Assembly (NCBI GenBank): GCA_051881815.1
Contig: JBJEQP010000075.1
Span: 1-64,000, forward strand
Origin: UMGS363 sp051881815
GTDB lineage: Bacteria; Bacillota; Clostridia; Oscillospirales; Ruminococcaceae
Direction: 5' to 3'
DNA length: 64,000 nt
In this document: positions 17,557-25,315 of the stretch, one piece after another
How the letters are laid out: each line of letters starts with the position of its first letter
How positions within the stretch are numbered: position 1 is the stretch's first letter
Program-made: the position numbers and the translations under genes
Notes under the pieces: generated by a model
Databases searched by the model: none
What the model saw: only the letters and a program-made list of their open reading frames with translations
Told to the model about the DNA's origin: nothing

Positions 17557-18300
17557 TCAGTCTTCTTCGTCTTCTTCAGGCATATCCCAGTTATGATAAA
17601 CATTCTGAACGTCATCGTTATCCTCAAGAGTATCGAGGAGAAGATTCATCTTGCGGATAGATTCTTCATCTGTGAGTGTTGTGTATGTTGAAGGAATCAT
17701 TTCAACATCTGCGGAAATAAGCTTGTAACCCTTTGCAACAAGTCCGTCACGAACAGAAGAAAGATCATTAGGCTCTGTTTCAATCTCAATAGTATCATCT
17801 TCCATTGAAAAATCAGCTGCGCCAAGATCAAAAACATCTTCCATTACCTTGTCTTCATCAAGACCTGCACCGTCAGCAACGATAATGCCCTTGCTTGAGA
17901 ACATAAAGGATACACAGCCTGTTGTACCGAGGTTTCCGCCGAACTTGTCAAAATAGTGACGGATATCGCCTGCTGTTCTGTTCTTATTGTCGGTGAGCGT
18001 TTCAACAATTACAGCAACGCCGTTAGGACCGTAGCCCTCATAAACGTTGGATTCATAGTTTGTTTTATCTCCGCCGCCTGCAGCCTTCTTAATAACTCTG
18101 TCAATATTATCATTAGGAACGTTGTTTGCCTTTGCCTTTGCAATAAGCTCACGAAGCTTGGAGTTGCTGTTCGGATCTCCGCCGCCTTCCTTTACGCATA
18201 CGGTGATCTCACGGCCGATCTTTGTGAAGACCTTTGCTCTTGCACCGTCTGTTGCTTCTTTCTTTCTCTTGATATTGTTCCATTTGGAATGTCCTGACAT
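17557..18300 (-). CDS. YebC/PmpR/TACO1-family protein
   Basis: Member of the widespread YebC family, reported as a DNA-binding regulator in some bacteria and as a translation factor for proline stretches in others; which applies here is unknown. The 247 residues begin with the signature MSGHSKWNNIKRKKEATDGARAKVF and contain AKANNVPNDNIDRVIKKA and YEGYGPNGVAVIVE. AGGAGAT lies 8 bases before the ATG. It is followed by alaS after 44 bases. Confidence 0.95.
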   Translation of the reverse strand: MSGHSKWNNIKRKKEATDGARAKVFTKIGREITVCVKEGGGDPNSNSKLRELIAKAKANNVPNDNIDRVIKKAAGGGDKTNYESNVYEGYGPNGVAVIVETLTDNKNRTAGDIRHYFDKFGGNLGTTGCVSFMFSSKGIIVADGAGLDEDKVMEDVFDLGAADFSMEDDTIEIETEPNDLSSVRDGLVAKGYKLISADVEMIPSTYTTLTDEESIRKMNLLLDTLEDNDDVQNVYHNWDMPEEDEED

Positions 18301-18328
18301 AACCTTAAATCTCCTTATAAAAAATTTT

Positions 18329-19009
18329 TTACATTATAATATTTTTGCTGAACAAGTTTAAGTACAGCTTGTTATCATGAGTTCTTATCGGCTCACCATG
18401 CGCAAAAAGAATACGTTCGGGAGCAATTTCCTTTAATCTTGTTATAAAACTCCTTGCCCTCTTCGGACTTTCGCAGATTGCAGGAAAACAAGGATAAAGA
18501 ACATTCATCACAGCATCACCTATATAAAGATCACTGCCGAATAAGTAAGCAAGCGAACCTTTAGTGTGACCTTCCGCAGAATAGACCCTGCACTCGGTAC
18601 CAAGCTCGGATGAAACATCGGAATTTTCATCTATGTACTTATGAACATCAAACTGTTCAACAGGCTTACGCTTTTTTCTCTCTTCAAGAAAGCTCAAAGC
18701 TGCGCCCGTAAGACCGACAGAAAAAACATTTCTGTCAGAATTTCCTAAAATAAGCTCGTGATCGGCTTTGCTCATGTAGATAGGAGCATCAAAAAGCTCG
18801 GAAAAATATTTTGCGTTTCCGGCTGCTTCGCTGTGACCATGTGTAAGCAGTATCTTTTTTATGTCGTAGTTTAAAAGCCACATCTCAATGCTGTCACGAT
18901 ACCTTACTTCACCCGTGTCAATAAGAATATCACCATCGGGAGCTTTAAAAACGTAACAATGAACGCCGTCACAATTGATCATATTAAGATTATTATAGAG
19001 ATCGTCCAT
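18329..19009 (-). CDS. MBL-fold metallo-hydrolase with an altered metal motif
   Basis: Glyoxalase-II-like metallo-beta-lactamase fold of unknown substrate. The 226 residues contain DGDILIDTGE, the first metal motif as LTHGHSEAAGN (canonical HxHxDH reads HGHSEA, so Asp to Glu and His to Ala), GHTKGSLAYLF (second metal His), YIGDAVMN (bridging Asp) and LFAHGEP (last His). Four of the usual ligands remain, so one metal site is likely weakened. The start ATG lies inside the SD-rich end of mrnC (GGAGGTGTAAA then ATG), indicating coupled translation. No specific pathway can be assigned. Confidence 0.8.
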   Translation of the reverse strand: MDDLYNNLNMINCDGVHCYVFKAPDGDILIDTGEVRYRDSIEMWLLNYDIKKILLTHGHSEAAGNAKYFSELFDAPIYMSKADHELILGNSDRNVFSVGLTGAALSFLEERKKRKPVEQFDVHKYIDENSDVSSELGTECRVYSAEGHTKGSLAYLFGSDLYIGDAVMNVLYPCFPAICESPKRARSFITRLKEIAPERILFAHGEPIRTHDNKLYLNLFSKNIIM

Positions 19010-19010
19010 T

Positions 19011-19397
19011 TTACACCTCCGTATTTTCCCAGATATAATCGAAAAGTTCGTTTATCCTCGCATCATCATCAAGCAGATCAAGATAGCCGAAAAGTGTTTC
19101 AAGCGATGTCGCCCTGCGGTATTCTATCGGATTTGAGCTTTTCGGAACGGTGTTTGAAGTTGCGTTACGTCCTCTTTTCATTATCTCGGCTTCATCTTCG
19201 GTCAGAAGCGGCAAAATAACATCGACCGCTCGTGACTGATATGCCGCCCGAACCTTTTCAACAGCCTCCTTGTGGAGCTTGTTCACAGGCATATTAGCTG
19301 TTTTAACAAGCTTTTCTCTGACAAGTCTTTCATAAACGGCATCTCCGAGAAAAGCAAGCGTCAGCGGACTGTATTGATTTACTTCATGTTTTTCTAT
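19011..19397 (-). CDS. mrnC: Mini-ribonuclease 3 (MrnC), probable non-canonical start codon
   Basis: RNase III catalytic domain without dsRNA-binding domain; matures 23S rRNA ends. The stretch from 19397 reads EKHEVNQYSPLTLAFLGDAVYE, which carries the catalytic LGDAVYE motif, then NKLHKEAVEKV, KRGRNATSN, PKSSNPIEYRRATSLETLFGYL, the full family signature. The first in-frame ATG (19292) would remove LGDAVYE. Between the upstream in-frame stop (19404-19406) and that ATG there is no ATG, GTG or TTG. AAAGGGTGA just upstream points to ATA at 19395-19397 or ATC at 19398-19400, overlapping the nudix stop. The length then is about 128 residues, normal for MrnC. Coordinates given use the ATA. Confidence 0.75.
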   Translation of the reverse strand: MEKHEVNQYSPLTLAFLGDAVYERLVREKLVKTANMPVNKLHKEAVEKVRAAYQSRAVDVILPLLTEDEAEIMKRGRNATSNTVPKSSNPIEYRRATSLETLFGYLDLLDDDARINELFDYIWENTEV

Positions 19398-19924
19398 GAT
19401 GCATCACCCTTTGTTCTCGTTCCCGAATTATGACTGAAATGGAAGAGCATATCAATAAAGCTCTTGTGGTAAGGAATAAATATTTCCTCATCTATCATAG
19501 CTTTTATTTCATATATATCTGCCCATTTGGCATTTTGAACCTCTTCGGGCTGAAATCTGAGTTCCGATATATCTATATCTTTGTTCACCGCATACCAGTC
19601 GTCAAAGACACTTTTGTCCTCAATTGTTATAAAACGCCGCAGCTGTGAGGGTTCAAGCATTATTCCCAACTCTTCTCGGACTTCTCTTATTGCAGCAGAC
19701 AAGCTTGTATCGCCTGCAACAGCACTTCCGCCCACGCTAACGTCCCACATATTGCTCCACCCCTTTTTAAAAGGCTGTCTTTGTTGAACAAGCATTTTAC
19801 CGTCCGAACTGAAAATACAAATGTGAACGACCATTCTGTAAAATCCATCGGGAGTTTTATCCCCTCTTACCATGGTTTTGCCTGTTTTTATACGGTTTTT
19901 GTCATATAAATCGAATATTTCCAT
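19394..19924 (-). CDS. NUDIX hydrolase (IPP-isomerase-like subgroup)
   Basis: Hydrolyses a nucleoside-diphosphate-linked or related substrate. The 176 residues show the NUDIX box as GSAVAGDTSLSAAI followed by REVREELGI, with Asp at the position usually Glu. The N-terminus (MEIFDLYDKNRIKTGKTMVRGDK) and QQRQPFKKGWSNMWDVSVGG match the branch annotated as isopentenyl-diphosphate-isomerase-like or YfcD-like hydrolases. It ends with TAG that overlaps the proposed mrnC start. GGTGG is the only binding-site-like stretch upstream. Confidence 0.85.
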   Translation of the reverse strand: MEIFDLYDKNRIKTGKTMVRGDKTPDGFYRMVVHICIFSSDGKMLVQQRQPFKKGWSNMWDVSVGGSAVAGDTSLSAAIREVREELGIMLEPSQLRRFITIEDKSVFDDWYAVNKDIDISELRFQPEEVQNAKWADIYEIKAMIDEEIFIPYHKSFIDMLFHFSHNSGTRTKGDAS

Positions 19925-19936
19925 AGAATTCCACCA

Positions 19937-21217
19937 TTAATAAACGAAATCAAACTCAAATCCGTAAATATTAACAACATCCCCCTCATTGATGCCCATT
20001 TCTTCAAGCTTGTCAATGATACCGGTATTGCGAAGAACACGCTGGAAATACTGGAGTGAAGAATAATCGTCCATATCGACCGTTCGCATAATGTTTTCAA
20101 GCCACGGAGCTTCAACGTAGTAAACAGCATCATCTCCGCGCGTGATCTCGAACTTTTCGCCCATTCCCGCACGTTCGTCAAGCTCCTTCTGCGTCAGCGG
20201 TTCAGGCTCATACTCCTTTATCGGAGGAAGTGTGTCAAGCTTTGCCGAAACAGCAGCCATAAGTTCCTTTGTACCCTGCGTTGTAGCAGCAGAGATCTGA
20301 TAGAATTCAAAGCCCTTGCTTTCGATATAAGACTTAAACTCTTCTATCTGCTCGGGAGAAGCCATATCGCATTTATTGGCAGCAACGATCTGCGGTCTGT
20401 CAGCAAGATCCTCGCTGAAATTGCGAAGCTCCCTGTTAATTATCTCAAAATCTTCCTTGGGGTCACGGCCTTCAATCCCTGAAACATCGACAACATGAAC
20501 AATAAGTCTGCATCGGTCAACGTGACGAAGAAACTCGTGACCAAGTCCGACTCCCTCGCTTGCACCCTCAATAAGCCCCGGGATATCAGCCATAACAAAG
20601 GACTTTCCTTCTGTTACCTTGACAACACCAAGAACAGGTGTGAGTGTTGTAAAATGATAGTTTGCAATTTTAGGCTTTGCTGCAGAAACGACCGAGATAA
20701 GTGTTGACTTACCGACATTAGGGAAGCCTACAAGTCCGACATCAGCAAGCAGCTTGAGTTCGAGCGTTACCTCATATTCTTCACCGACAAAACCCGGCTT
20801 TGCAAACTTCGGTATCTGTCTTGTAGGTGTTGCGAAACGGGCATTTCCCTTTCCGCCCTTTCCTCCCTTGGCAATTATCTTTGGCTCATCGGTTGACATA
20901 TCAGCCATTATCCTGCCTGTAGCAGCGTCACGGATAACCGTTCCCTGCGGAACCTTTATTATAAGATCAGCAGCGTTTCTTCCCGTGCAGTTTCCTGCAC
21001 CGCCGTTCTGCCCCTTTTCAGCAACATATTTGCGTTTATATCTGAAATCAATAAGCGTTGATATGTTTGTATCAACAACAAAAACAATATCTCCGCCTTT
21101 TCCGCCGTCGCCGCCGTCAGGGCCGCCTGCAGCAACATATTTCTCACGGTGGAAGGAAACAGCGCCATCGCCGCCGTCACCTGCTTTAATATAGATCTTA
21201 GCCTTATCAACGAACAT
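19937..21217 (-). CDS. obgE: Obg-family GTPase, ribosome assembly
   Basis: Essential GTPase acting in 50S assembly and stress signalling. The 426 residues have the glycine-rich Obg fold (YIKAGDGGDGAVSFHREKY onward, about 1-160), the G domain with GFPNVGKST, DIPGLIEGASEGVGLG, NKCD and a C-terminal OCT domain (about 345-426). ATG at 21217 is the start, with CGGAGT 6 bases upstream; an in-frame start at 21277 would lie inside the leader hairpin. First gene of a long operon. The leader carries two hairpins (see separate entry). Confidence 0.95.
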   Translation of the reverse strand: MFVDKAKIYIKAGDGGDGAVSFHREKYVAAGGPDGGDGGKGGDIVFVVDTNISTLIDFRYKRKYVAEKGQNGGAGNCTGRNAADLIIKVPQGTVIRDAATGRIMADMSTDEPKIIAKGGKGGKGNARFATPTRQIPKFAKPGFVGEEYEVTLELKLLADVGLVGFPNVGKSTLISVVSAAKPKIANYHFTTLTPVLGVVKVTEGKSFVMADIPGLIEGASEGVGLGHEFLRHVDRCRLIVHVVDVSGIEGRDPKEDFEIINRELRNFSEDLADRPQIVAANKCDMASPEQIEEFKSYIESKGFEFYQISAATTQGTKELMAAVSAKLDTLPPIKEYEPEPLTQKELDERAGMGEKFEITRGDDAVYYVEAPWLENIMRTVDMDDYSSLQYFQRVLRNTGIIDKLEEMGINEGDVVNIYGFEFDFVY

Positions 21218-21237
21218 ATAACACTCCGTTCCAAGAA

Positions 21238-21290
21238 ATCTTATCAGATCGGGATCTGATAAGATCTCTACAATCAAGCGGCTTTACCGC
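21238..21290 (-). promoter_or_regulatory. Two leader hairpins in the obgE 5' UTR
   Basis: Within the predicted leader are GCGG-TTTAC-like loop-CCGC (21278-21290) and a perfect 13-base-pair inverted repeat (arms 21238-21250 and 21253-21265, ATCTTATCAGATC and its complement) with a 2-base loop. No T-run follows on the minus strand, so it is not a normal terminator; it ends about 12 bases before the ribosome binding site. Confidence 0.55.
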
Positions 21291-21313
21291 ATTCAGACAT
21301 TAAAATACATTAT

Positions 21314-21343
21314 ATTATACCACATTTTTTGAATAGTTGTCAA
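21314..21343 (-). promoter_or_regulatory. Promoter of the obgE operon
   Basis: Minus strand: -35 TTGACA (21338-21343), 18-base spacer, -10 TATAAT (21314-21319) preceded by TGTGG, an extended -10. Consensus hexamers suggest strong constitutive initiation. Confidence 0.8.
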
Positions 21344-21384
21344 TGATTTTGGATAAAAAACAAAACAATACTTGGATAAAAACA

Positions 21385-21413
21385 AAAAAGGGATAGATGA
21401 ACTATCCCTTTTT
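21385..21413 (-). terminator. Terminator of rplU-rpmA
   Basis: Perfect 12-base-pair stem (arms 21385-21396 and 21402-21413, AAAAAGGGATAG and complement) with a U-rich tail on the minus strand. It separates the ribosomal protein genes from the obgE promoter. Confidence 0.85.
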
Positions 21414-21430
21414 AAAGTCAGAATATGAAA

Positions 21431-21688
21431 TTAGTCAGCAGTATAAACGCTTACCTTCTTGCGGTCGCGTCCTACGCGCTCAAATCTAACTGTTCCGTCA
21501 ACCTTTGCGAAAAGTGTATTATCGGAACCCATACCAACGCCTTCACCTGGGTGAATGTGTGTACCTCTCTGACGAACAAGGATGTTGCCGGCAACTACTG
21601 CCTGACCATCTGCTCTTTTAACACCAAGACGCTTGGATTCTGAATCACGACCGTTCTTGGTGGAGCCCATACCCTTTTTATGTGCCAT
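21431..21688 (-). CDS. rpmA: Ribosomal protein L27 (no N-terminal extension)
   Basis: Large-subunit protein whose N-terminal tail reaches the peptidyl-transferase centre. The 85 residues begin MAHKKGMGSTKNGRDSESKR, the mature form; the cleavable extension (ending around FASKKG) found in many Firmicutes is absent. GGAGGTG 8 bases before the ATG confirms the start. It directly follows rplU with 49 bases between, where many Firmicutes have the protease gene prp/ysxB. Confidence 0.96.
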   Translation of the reverse strand: MAHKKGMGSTKNGRDSESKRLGVKRADGQAVVAGNILVRQRGTHIHPGEGVGMGSDNTLFAKVDGTVRFERVGRDRKKVSVYTAD

Positions 21689-21737
21689 ATTGATTACACC
21701 TCCGTTAAATTAAATATAACTGTTTTGGGATAAGAAC

Positions 21738-22052
21738 TTATGCCTTGATAGCGTCGATTCTTACCTTTGTGTAAGGCTGTCTGTGACCCTGCTTCTTGTG
21801 AGAAGAGCCCTTCTTAGGCTTGTAAGTGAAAACAGTGATCTTCTTTGACTTGCCGTTCTTAAGAACCTTTGCCTCTACTGCTGCACCGTCAACGTATGGA
21901 GCACCAACTACGAGACCGCTGTCCTTACCAACTGCGATAACCTTGTCAAAGCTTACAGAATCATCAGCATTAACATCGAGCTTTTCGATGAAGATCTCAT
22001 CGCCCTCGCAAACCTGATACTGTTTTCCGCCTGTTTCAATAATAGCGTACAT
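21738..22052 (-). CDS. rplU: Ribosomal protein L21
   Basis: Large-subunit protein binding 23S rRNA. The 104 residues begin MYAIIETGGKQYQVCEGDEIFIEKL and end with FTYKPKKGSSHKKQGHRQPYTKVRIDAI, the full family pattern. ATG at 22052 is used; an in-frame ATG at 22118 would run through the leader RNA structure. GCAGGTG is upstream. Confidence 0.96.
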   Translation of the reverse strand: MYAIIETGGKQYQVCEGDEIFIEKLDVNADDSVSFDKVIAVGKDSGLVVGAPYVDGAAVEAKVLKNGKSKKITVFTYKPKKGSSHKKQGHRQPYTKVRIDAIKA

Positions 22053-22092
22053 TAAAATGGCACCTGCCTTTTCTATAAACTCGCTGTAACAA

Positions 22093-22127
22093 TAGGCGTA
22101 TGCAAAGCATAACTTCAAAAAAGCCTA
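22093..22127 (-). promoter_or_regulatory. L21-leader-like RNA structure
   Basis: The transcript leader upstream of rplU folds as TAGGC (22123-22127 side) paired with GCCTA (22093-22097 side), enclosing a smaller TATGC/GCATA hairpin. This position and shape fit the autoregulatory L21 leader known in Firmicutes; identity to that family is inferred. Confidence 0.5.
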
Positions 22128-22144
22128 AGACATGCGGCTTTATT

Positions 22145-22173
22145 ATTATACCATTGGTAATTTATTTTGTCAA
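22145..22173 (-). promoter_or_regulatory. Promoter of rplU-rpmA
   Basis: Minus strand: -35 TTGACA (22168-22173), 17-base spacer, -10 TATAAT (22145-22150) with TGG before it. Confidence 0.8.
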
Positions 22174-22356
22174 GTCTTTTTTCATTTTCTATAAAAAATT
22201 ACAAATTTGGCACATTTGCAGCGTTTTTTATATCATTTTATATGCACAAATCACAAACTTAATAATTATTTGTTATTTTTGACACAAAATAGTAATTTAT
22301 TTGTTTAAAAATATGCTAAAATATAAATAATACTCATACTCTCGGAGGCAAAACCT

Positions 22357-23109
22357 ATGGCAAAAGACAAAGCTGCTAAAGAAAAAGTCGTAAAAGAAAA
22401 AACTGAAAAGGAAAACATTGTAAAAGAAAAAGGATCCGAAAAAAAATCCAAAAACATGGCTCCTGCCGAAGTTAACCCAATTTCGATGCTTGAAAAGCGC
22501 ATAAAAATCGAACTTCAAAACCTTTTATTCGGAACAACCGAAAAAAAGCTTATGGTTTCAGATGATTTTCTGAATAAGATGACTAAAAAATATATATCAA
22601 AAAGAATGAAGATAATCAATACCGCATTCTCAAATCTAAACATAACACGTTCTGCTGTTTTTTTCTTCAAGAATACATCGGAGATCGAAAAATACATAGA
22701 AGACCTTATTGTTCTCGAAAAATACTATCCGTTCAAGAATCCTGTTCCCAGTATCTATAAGCGCAATTATCTTGCACATAAGCCGGCAGCGATCACCGGG
22801 ATGATAAATCGATGCTGTAAAGCTGCGCTCCAGAAATATCCTCTGAATGACAACACTCCGACCGAGGAAATAAATCCTGTTGCTTTGGATTATTATGAAC
22901 AGGTCATCAACGAAATGCTCACTCAAAAAGACAACTATTCGGAAAAAGATATGGAAATGATCAATTCATTCTACATCCGTACCCACGGTGAGCAAACGGA
23001 AGCGGAATCAACCGAACCGTTGCCCTCGGAGAAGAATGATATACCGAATGAAGATAATATCGGAGATCAGAGTGAATTCTCACTGGATCTTGATGGCAAT
23101 GATATATAA
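22357..23109 (+). CDS. Lysine-rich protein of unknown function
   Basis: I do not recognise this 250-residue protein. Its first 33 residues are built from Lys/Glu repeats (MAKDKAAKEKVVKEKTEKEN), likely a disordered or nucleic-acid-binding tail. The middle (about 40-190) looks folded and mostly helical, with KKYISKRMKIINTAFSNLN and HKPAAITGMINRCCKA; the last 50 residues are acidic (SEKNDIPNEDNIGDQSEF). There is no signal peptide or membrane segment. GGAGG lies 9 bases before the ATG. A candidate extended -10 (TGC then TAAAAT, 22317-22322) and TTGACA (22279-22284) lie upstream but are not optimally spaced. It stands alone on the plus strand, converging on recN. Confidence 0.8.
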   Translation: MAKDKAAKEKVVKEKTEKENIVKEKGSEKKSKNMAPAEVNPISMLEKRIKIELQNLLFGTTEKKLMVSDDFLNKMTKKYISKRMKIINTAFSNLNITRSAVFFFKNTSEIEKYIEDLIVLEKYYPFKNPVPSIYKRNYLAHKPAAITGMINRCCKAALQKYPLNDNTPTEEINPVALDYYEQVINEMLTQKDNYSEKDMEMINSFYIRTHGEQTEAESTEPLPSEKNDIPNEDNIGDQSEFSLDLDGNDI

Positions 23110-23116
23110 AACATTT

Positions 23117-23154
23117 AAGTACAGCTATGATTCGACATAAGCTGTACTTTTTTT
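23117..23154 (+). terminator. Bidirectional terminator between the lysine-rich gene and recN
   Basis: Arms AAGTACAGC (23117-23125) and GCTGTACTT (23141-23149), extended inside by TATG/CATA with one bulge, followed by seven T. The recN stop codon lies in the T-run, so the same hairpin probably ends both transcripts. Confidence 0.8.
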
Positions 23155-24847
23155 ATTTGTTCAGCATACGACTGTATATTTCATCGCGTGAAGAAAGCTG
23201 TTCCTTGGCAGCTTCAAGCGTTGAGCCTGTAATGTTGTCACCGCCTATTATTCTTGCTATCTCCCCTGCCCTTGCTTCATCATCAAGCAAAGCTACCTCG
23301 GTGAAGGTTCTGTTATTCTTTGTTTTTTTCTCGATAAAAAGATGGCTGTCCGCCATTACAGCAATTTGCGAAAGATGTGTAACGCACAATACCTGTCGGT
23401 TTCTGGATATTTCACGAAGCTTGACACCTATCTTCTGCGCCGCTTTGCCGCTTACGCCTGTATCTATCTCGTCAAATATCATTGTAGGAACATCATCTTT
23501 TTCTGCCGTAACATTTTTTATCGCAAGCATTATACGGGAAAGCTCACCGCCCGAAGCTATCTTTGCTATAGACTTCGGAGGTTCGCCCGCATTTACGGAA
23601 ATAAGTATTTCCATCGAGTCCATTCCGGAGCTTGTGAGCTTTCCGAGTTTCTGGGATATTTCAAGCTTGACATTTGGCATATCAAGAAATTTCAACTCGT
23701 TTTCAATTTTGGAAGAAAGCAGATCTGCTGCCTCTCTGCGCTTTTGAGAAAGAGTTTTAGCCTTTGCGCTGACTTCTTTCAAAAGTTCAGTTCTTTCGGC
23801 AGTCAGCCTTTTTATTTCTTCTGTGTTATCAATAAGTTCGGCAGCTTCATTCTGCGCCAAAGTGTATTTTTCGATCACATCCTTCAGTTCGGGGCCGTAT
23901 TTTTTCTTTATTGATATCAAAGTATCTCTTCTGTTGTCAAGATACGACAAACGACCTTCATCAACATCAATACGGTCATTCAGATCCTTGATCTGATCCG
24001 AAATATCAGAGGCTTCGATCTTTAAGCTTTCAAGTCTTGAGCAAATCTCATCAAGCGAGGGCATAATATCGGAATAGCGCTTTATGGCGGCAATAATATC
24101 CGTGATAACACCGCAGATACCATCATTGTCATCATCGCCCGAAAGCTCCTCCGATGCAGAAGATAAAGCTTTTGAAATAACGCTGCTGTTGCTAATAACA
24201 GTAAATTCATTATCTATTTTTTCGTCTTCATTCTCGTCCGATATCTGTGCTTCCTTTATTTCGTTGGTCATTACTCTTAATGCTTCAAGACGCGTCAGTT
24301 TTTCCGATTCATTATCGGATAGCTTTTTTATTGTTCGGGAAATACTCTGCAGTTTGTGAAAGCTGTCCCGATAATCCTCTATCTCACTGCGGATCCCTGC
24401 AAAATTATCAACTATATCAATATGTTTTTCAGGATACATAAGTATTCGGTTATCATGCTGACCGTGGACATCTATTAGTGTGGTGCCGATCTCCTTTAAA
24501 ACAGAAACCGATGAAGTGCGCGAATTAATGCGTACGCCGCTTCCGCCGTCAGATAAGATCGTTCTTGTAATCAGCAGTTCATCATCCGAATGATCAATAC
24601 CCAATTCATCAAGCTTTTCATTCGTTTCATCTGAAAGACCTTTGAACAGCGCAGTTACCGAAGCCTTATCACATCCCGAACGAACAATATCCTTGCTCAC
24701 TCTTTTTCCGAGAACAGCATTTATTCCATTGATAAGAATGGATTTACCTGCACCGGTTTCACCGGTAAAAACATTGAAATCATCGGAAAAAGGTATGACT
24801 GCATGTTCAATTACAGCAAGATTTTCAATACAAAGCTCACAAAGCAT
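23153..24847 (-). CDS. recN: DNA repair protein RecN
   Basis: SMC-like ATPase acting at double-strand breaks. The 564 residues open with LCIENLAVIEHAVIPFSDDFNVFTGE and the Walker A GETGAGKSILINGI, have a long coiled-coil middle, and close with the signature IASGGELSRIMLAIK, Walker B MIFDEIDTGVSGKAAQKIG and the D-loop His (CVTHLSQIA). Length is normal. GAGGAAG precedes the ATG. It is the last gene of the operon that begins with asp23; spoIVB and spo0A, which follow recN in Bacillus, are not here. Confidence 0.95.
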   Translation of the reverse strand: MLCELCIENLAVIEHAVIPFSDDFNVFTGETGAGKSILINGINAVLGKRVSKDIVRSGCDKASVTALFKGLSDETNEKLDELGIDHSDDELLITRTILSDGGSGVRINSRTSSVSVLKEIGTTLIDVHGQHDNRILMYPEKHIDIVDNFAGIRSEIEDYRDSFHKLQSISRTIKKLSDNESEKLTRLEALRVMTNEIKEAQISDENEDEKIDNEFTVISNSSVISKALSSASEELSGDDDNDGICGVITDIIAAIKRYSDIMPSLDEICSRLESLKIEASDISDQIKDLNDRIDVDEGRLSYLDNRRDTLISIKKKYGPELKDVIEKYTLAQNEAAELIDNTEEIKRLTAERTELLKEVSAKAKTLSQKRREAADLLSSKIENELKFLDMPNVKLEISQKLGKLTSSGMDSMEILISVNAGEPPKSIAKIASGGELSRIMLAIKNVTAEKDDVPTMIFDEIDTGVSGKAAQKIGVKLREISRNRQVLCVTHLSQIAVMADSHLFIEKKTKNNRTFTEVALLDDEARAGEIARIIGGDNITGSTLEAAKEQLSSRDEIYSRMLNK

Positions 24848-24864
24848 AAAAAACTTCCTCTGTT

Positions 24865-25299
24865 TTACAATATCATATCACGAAGGTTTTCGCAAAGTTC
24901 TGCGGCTGCCTTTTCACTTGGCATAAGTGCAAAAATTGTATCATCTCCTGCGATCGTTCCGACAATGCCGATACAGTCCATCTTATCAAGTGTTGCACAA
25001 GCAGCCTGAGCCATACCTGTATGACATTTCATAACGACTGTATTCATCGCATACACGATATCCCGAACGGAATCCCTAAGTATAGGCGGACATTCCATAA
25101 TATCTTTGAGCGGAGCAACGTATTTATAAACTCCGGCTGCTTCTTTTTTTAGATTCAGTTCATTTATATCTCTTGAAAGCGTTGCTTGGGTAACGTTTAT
25201 ACCTTGTTTTTCAAGATGTTCTTTAAGCATCTCCTGCGTAGAGATCTGATTTTTTGAAATGATCTCTATAATAATATTCTGACGTTCTTTTTTTACCAT
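24865..25299 (-). CDS. argR: Arginine repressor ArgR/AhrC
   Basis: Arginine-sensing transcription factor. The 144 residues have an N-terminal winged helix (QNIIIEIISKNQISTQEMLKEHL and VTQATLSRDINELNLKK) and a C-terminal hexamerisation/arginine-binding domain with GTIAGDDTIFALMP near 125. GGAGG 4-5 bases before the ATG. Placement between nadK and recN is the classical Firmicutes order. Confidence 0.93.
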   Translation of the reverse strand: MVKKERQNIIIEIISKNQISTQEMLKEHLEKQGINVTQATLSRDINELNLKKEAAGVYKYVAPLKDIMECPPILRDSVRDIVYAMNTVVMKCHTGMAQAACATLDKMDCIGIVGTIAGDDTIFALMPSEKAAAELCENLRDMIL

Positions 25300-25315
25300 A
25301 AATCCTCCGTATAGC

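Noticed and set aside
22279..22309. TTGACA plus TTTAAA as promoter of the lysine-rich gene
   Set aside because: Spacer of 19 bases and a poor -10; the TGC-TAAAAT further down is as likely, so no promoter feature was called.
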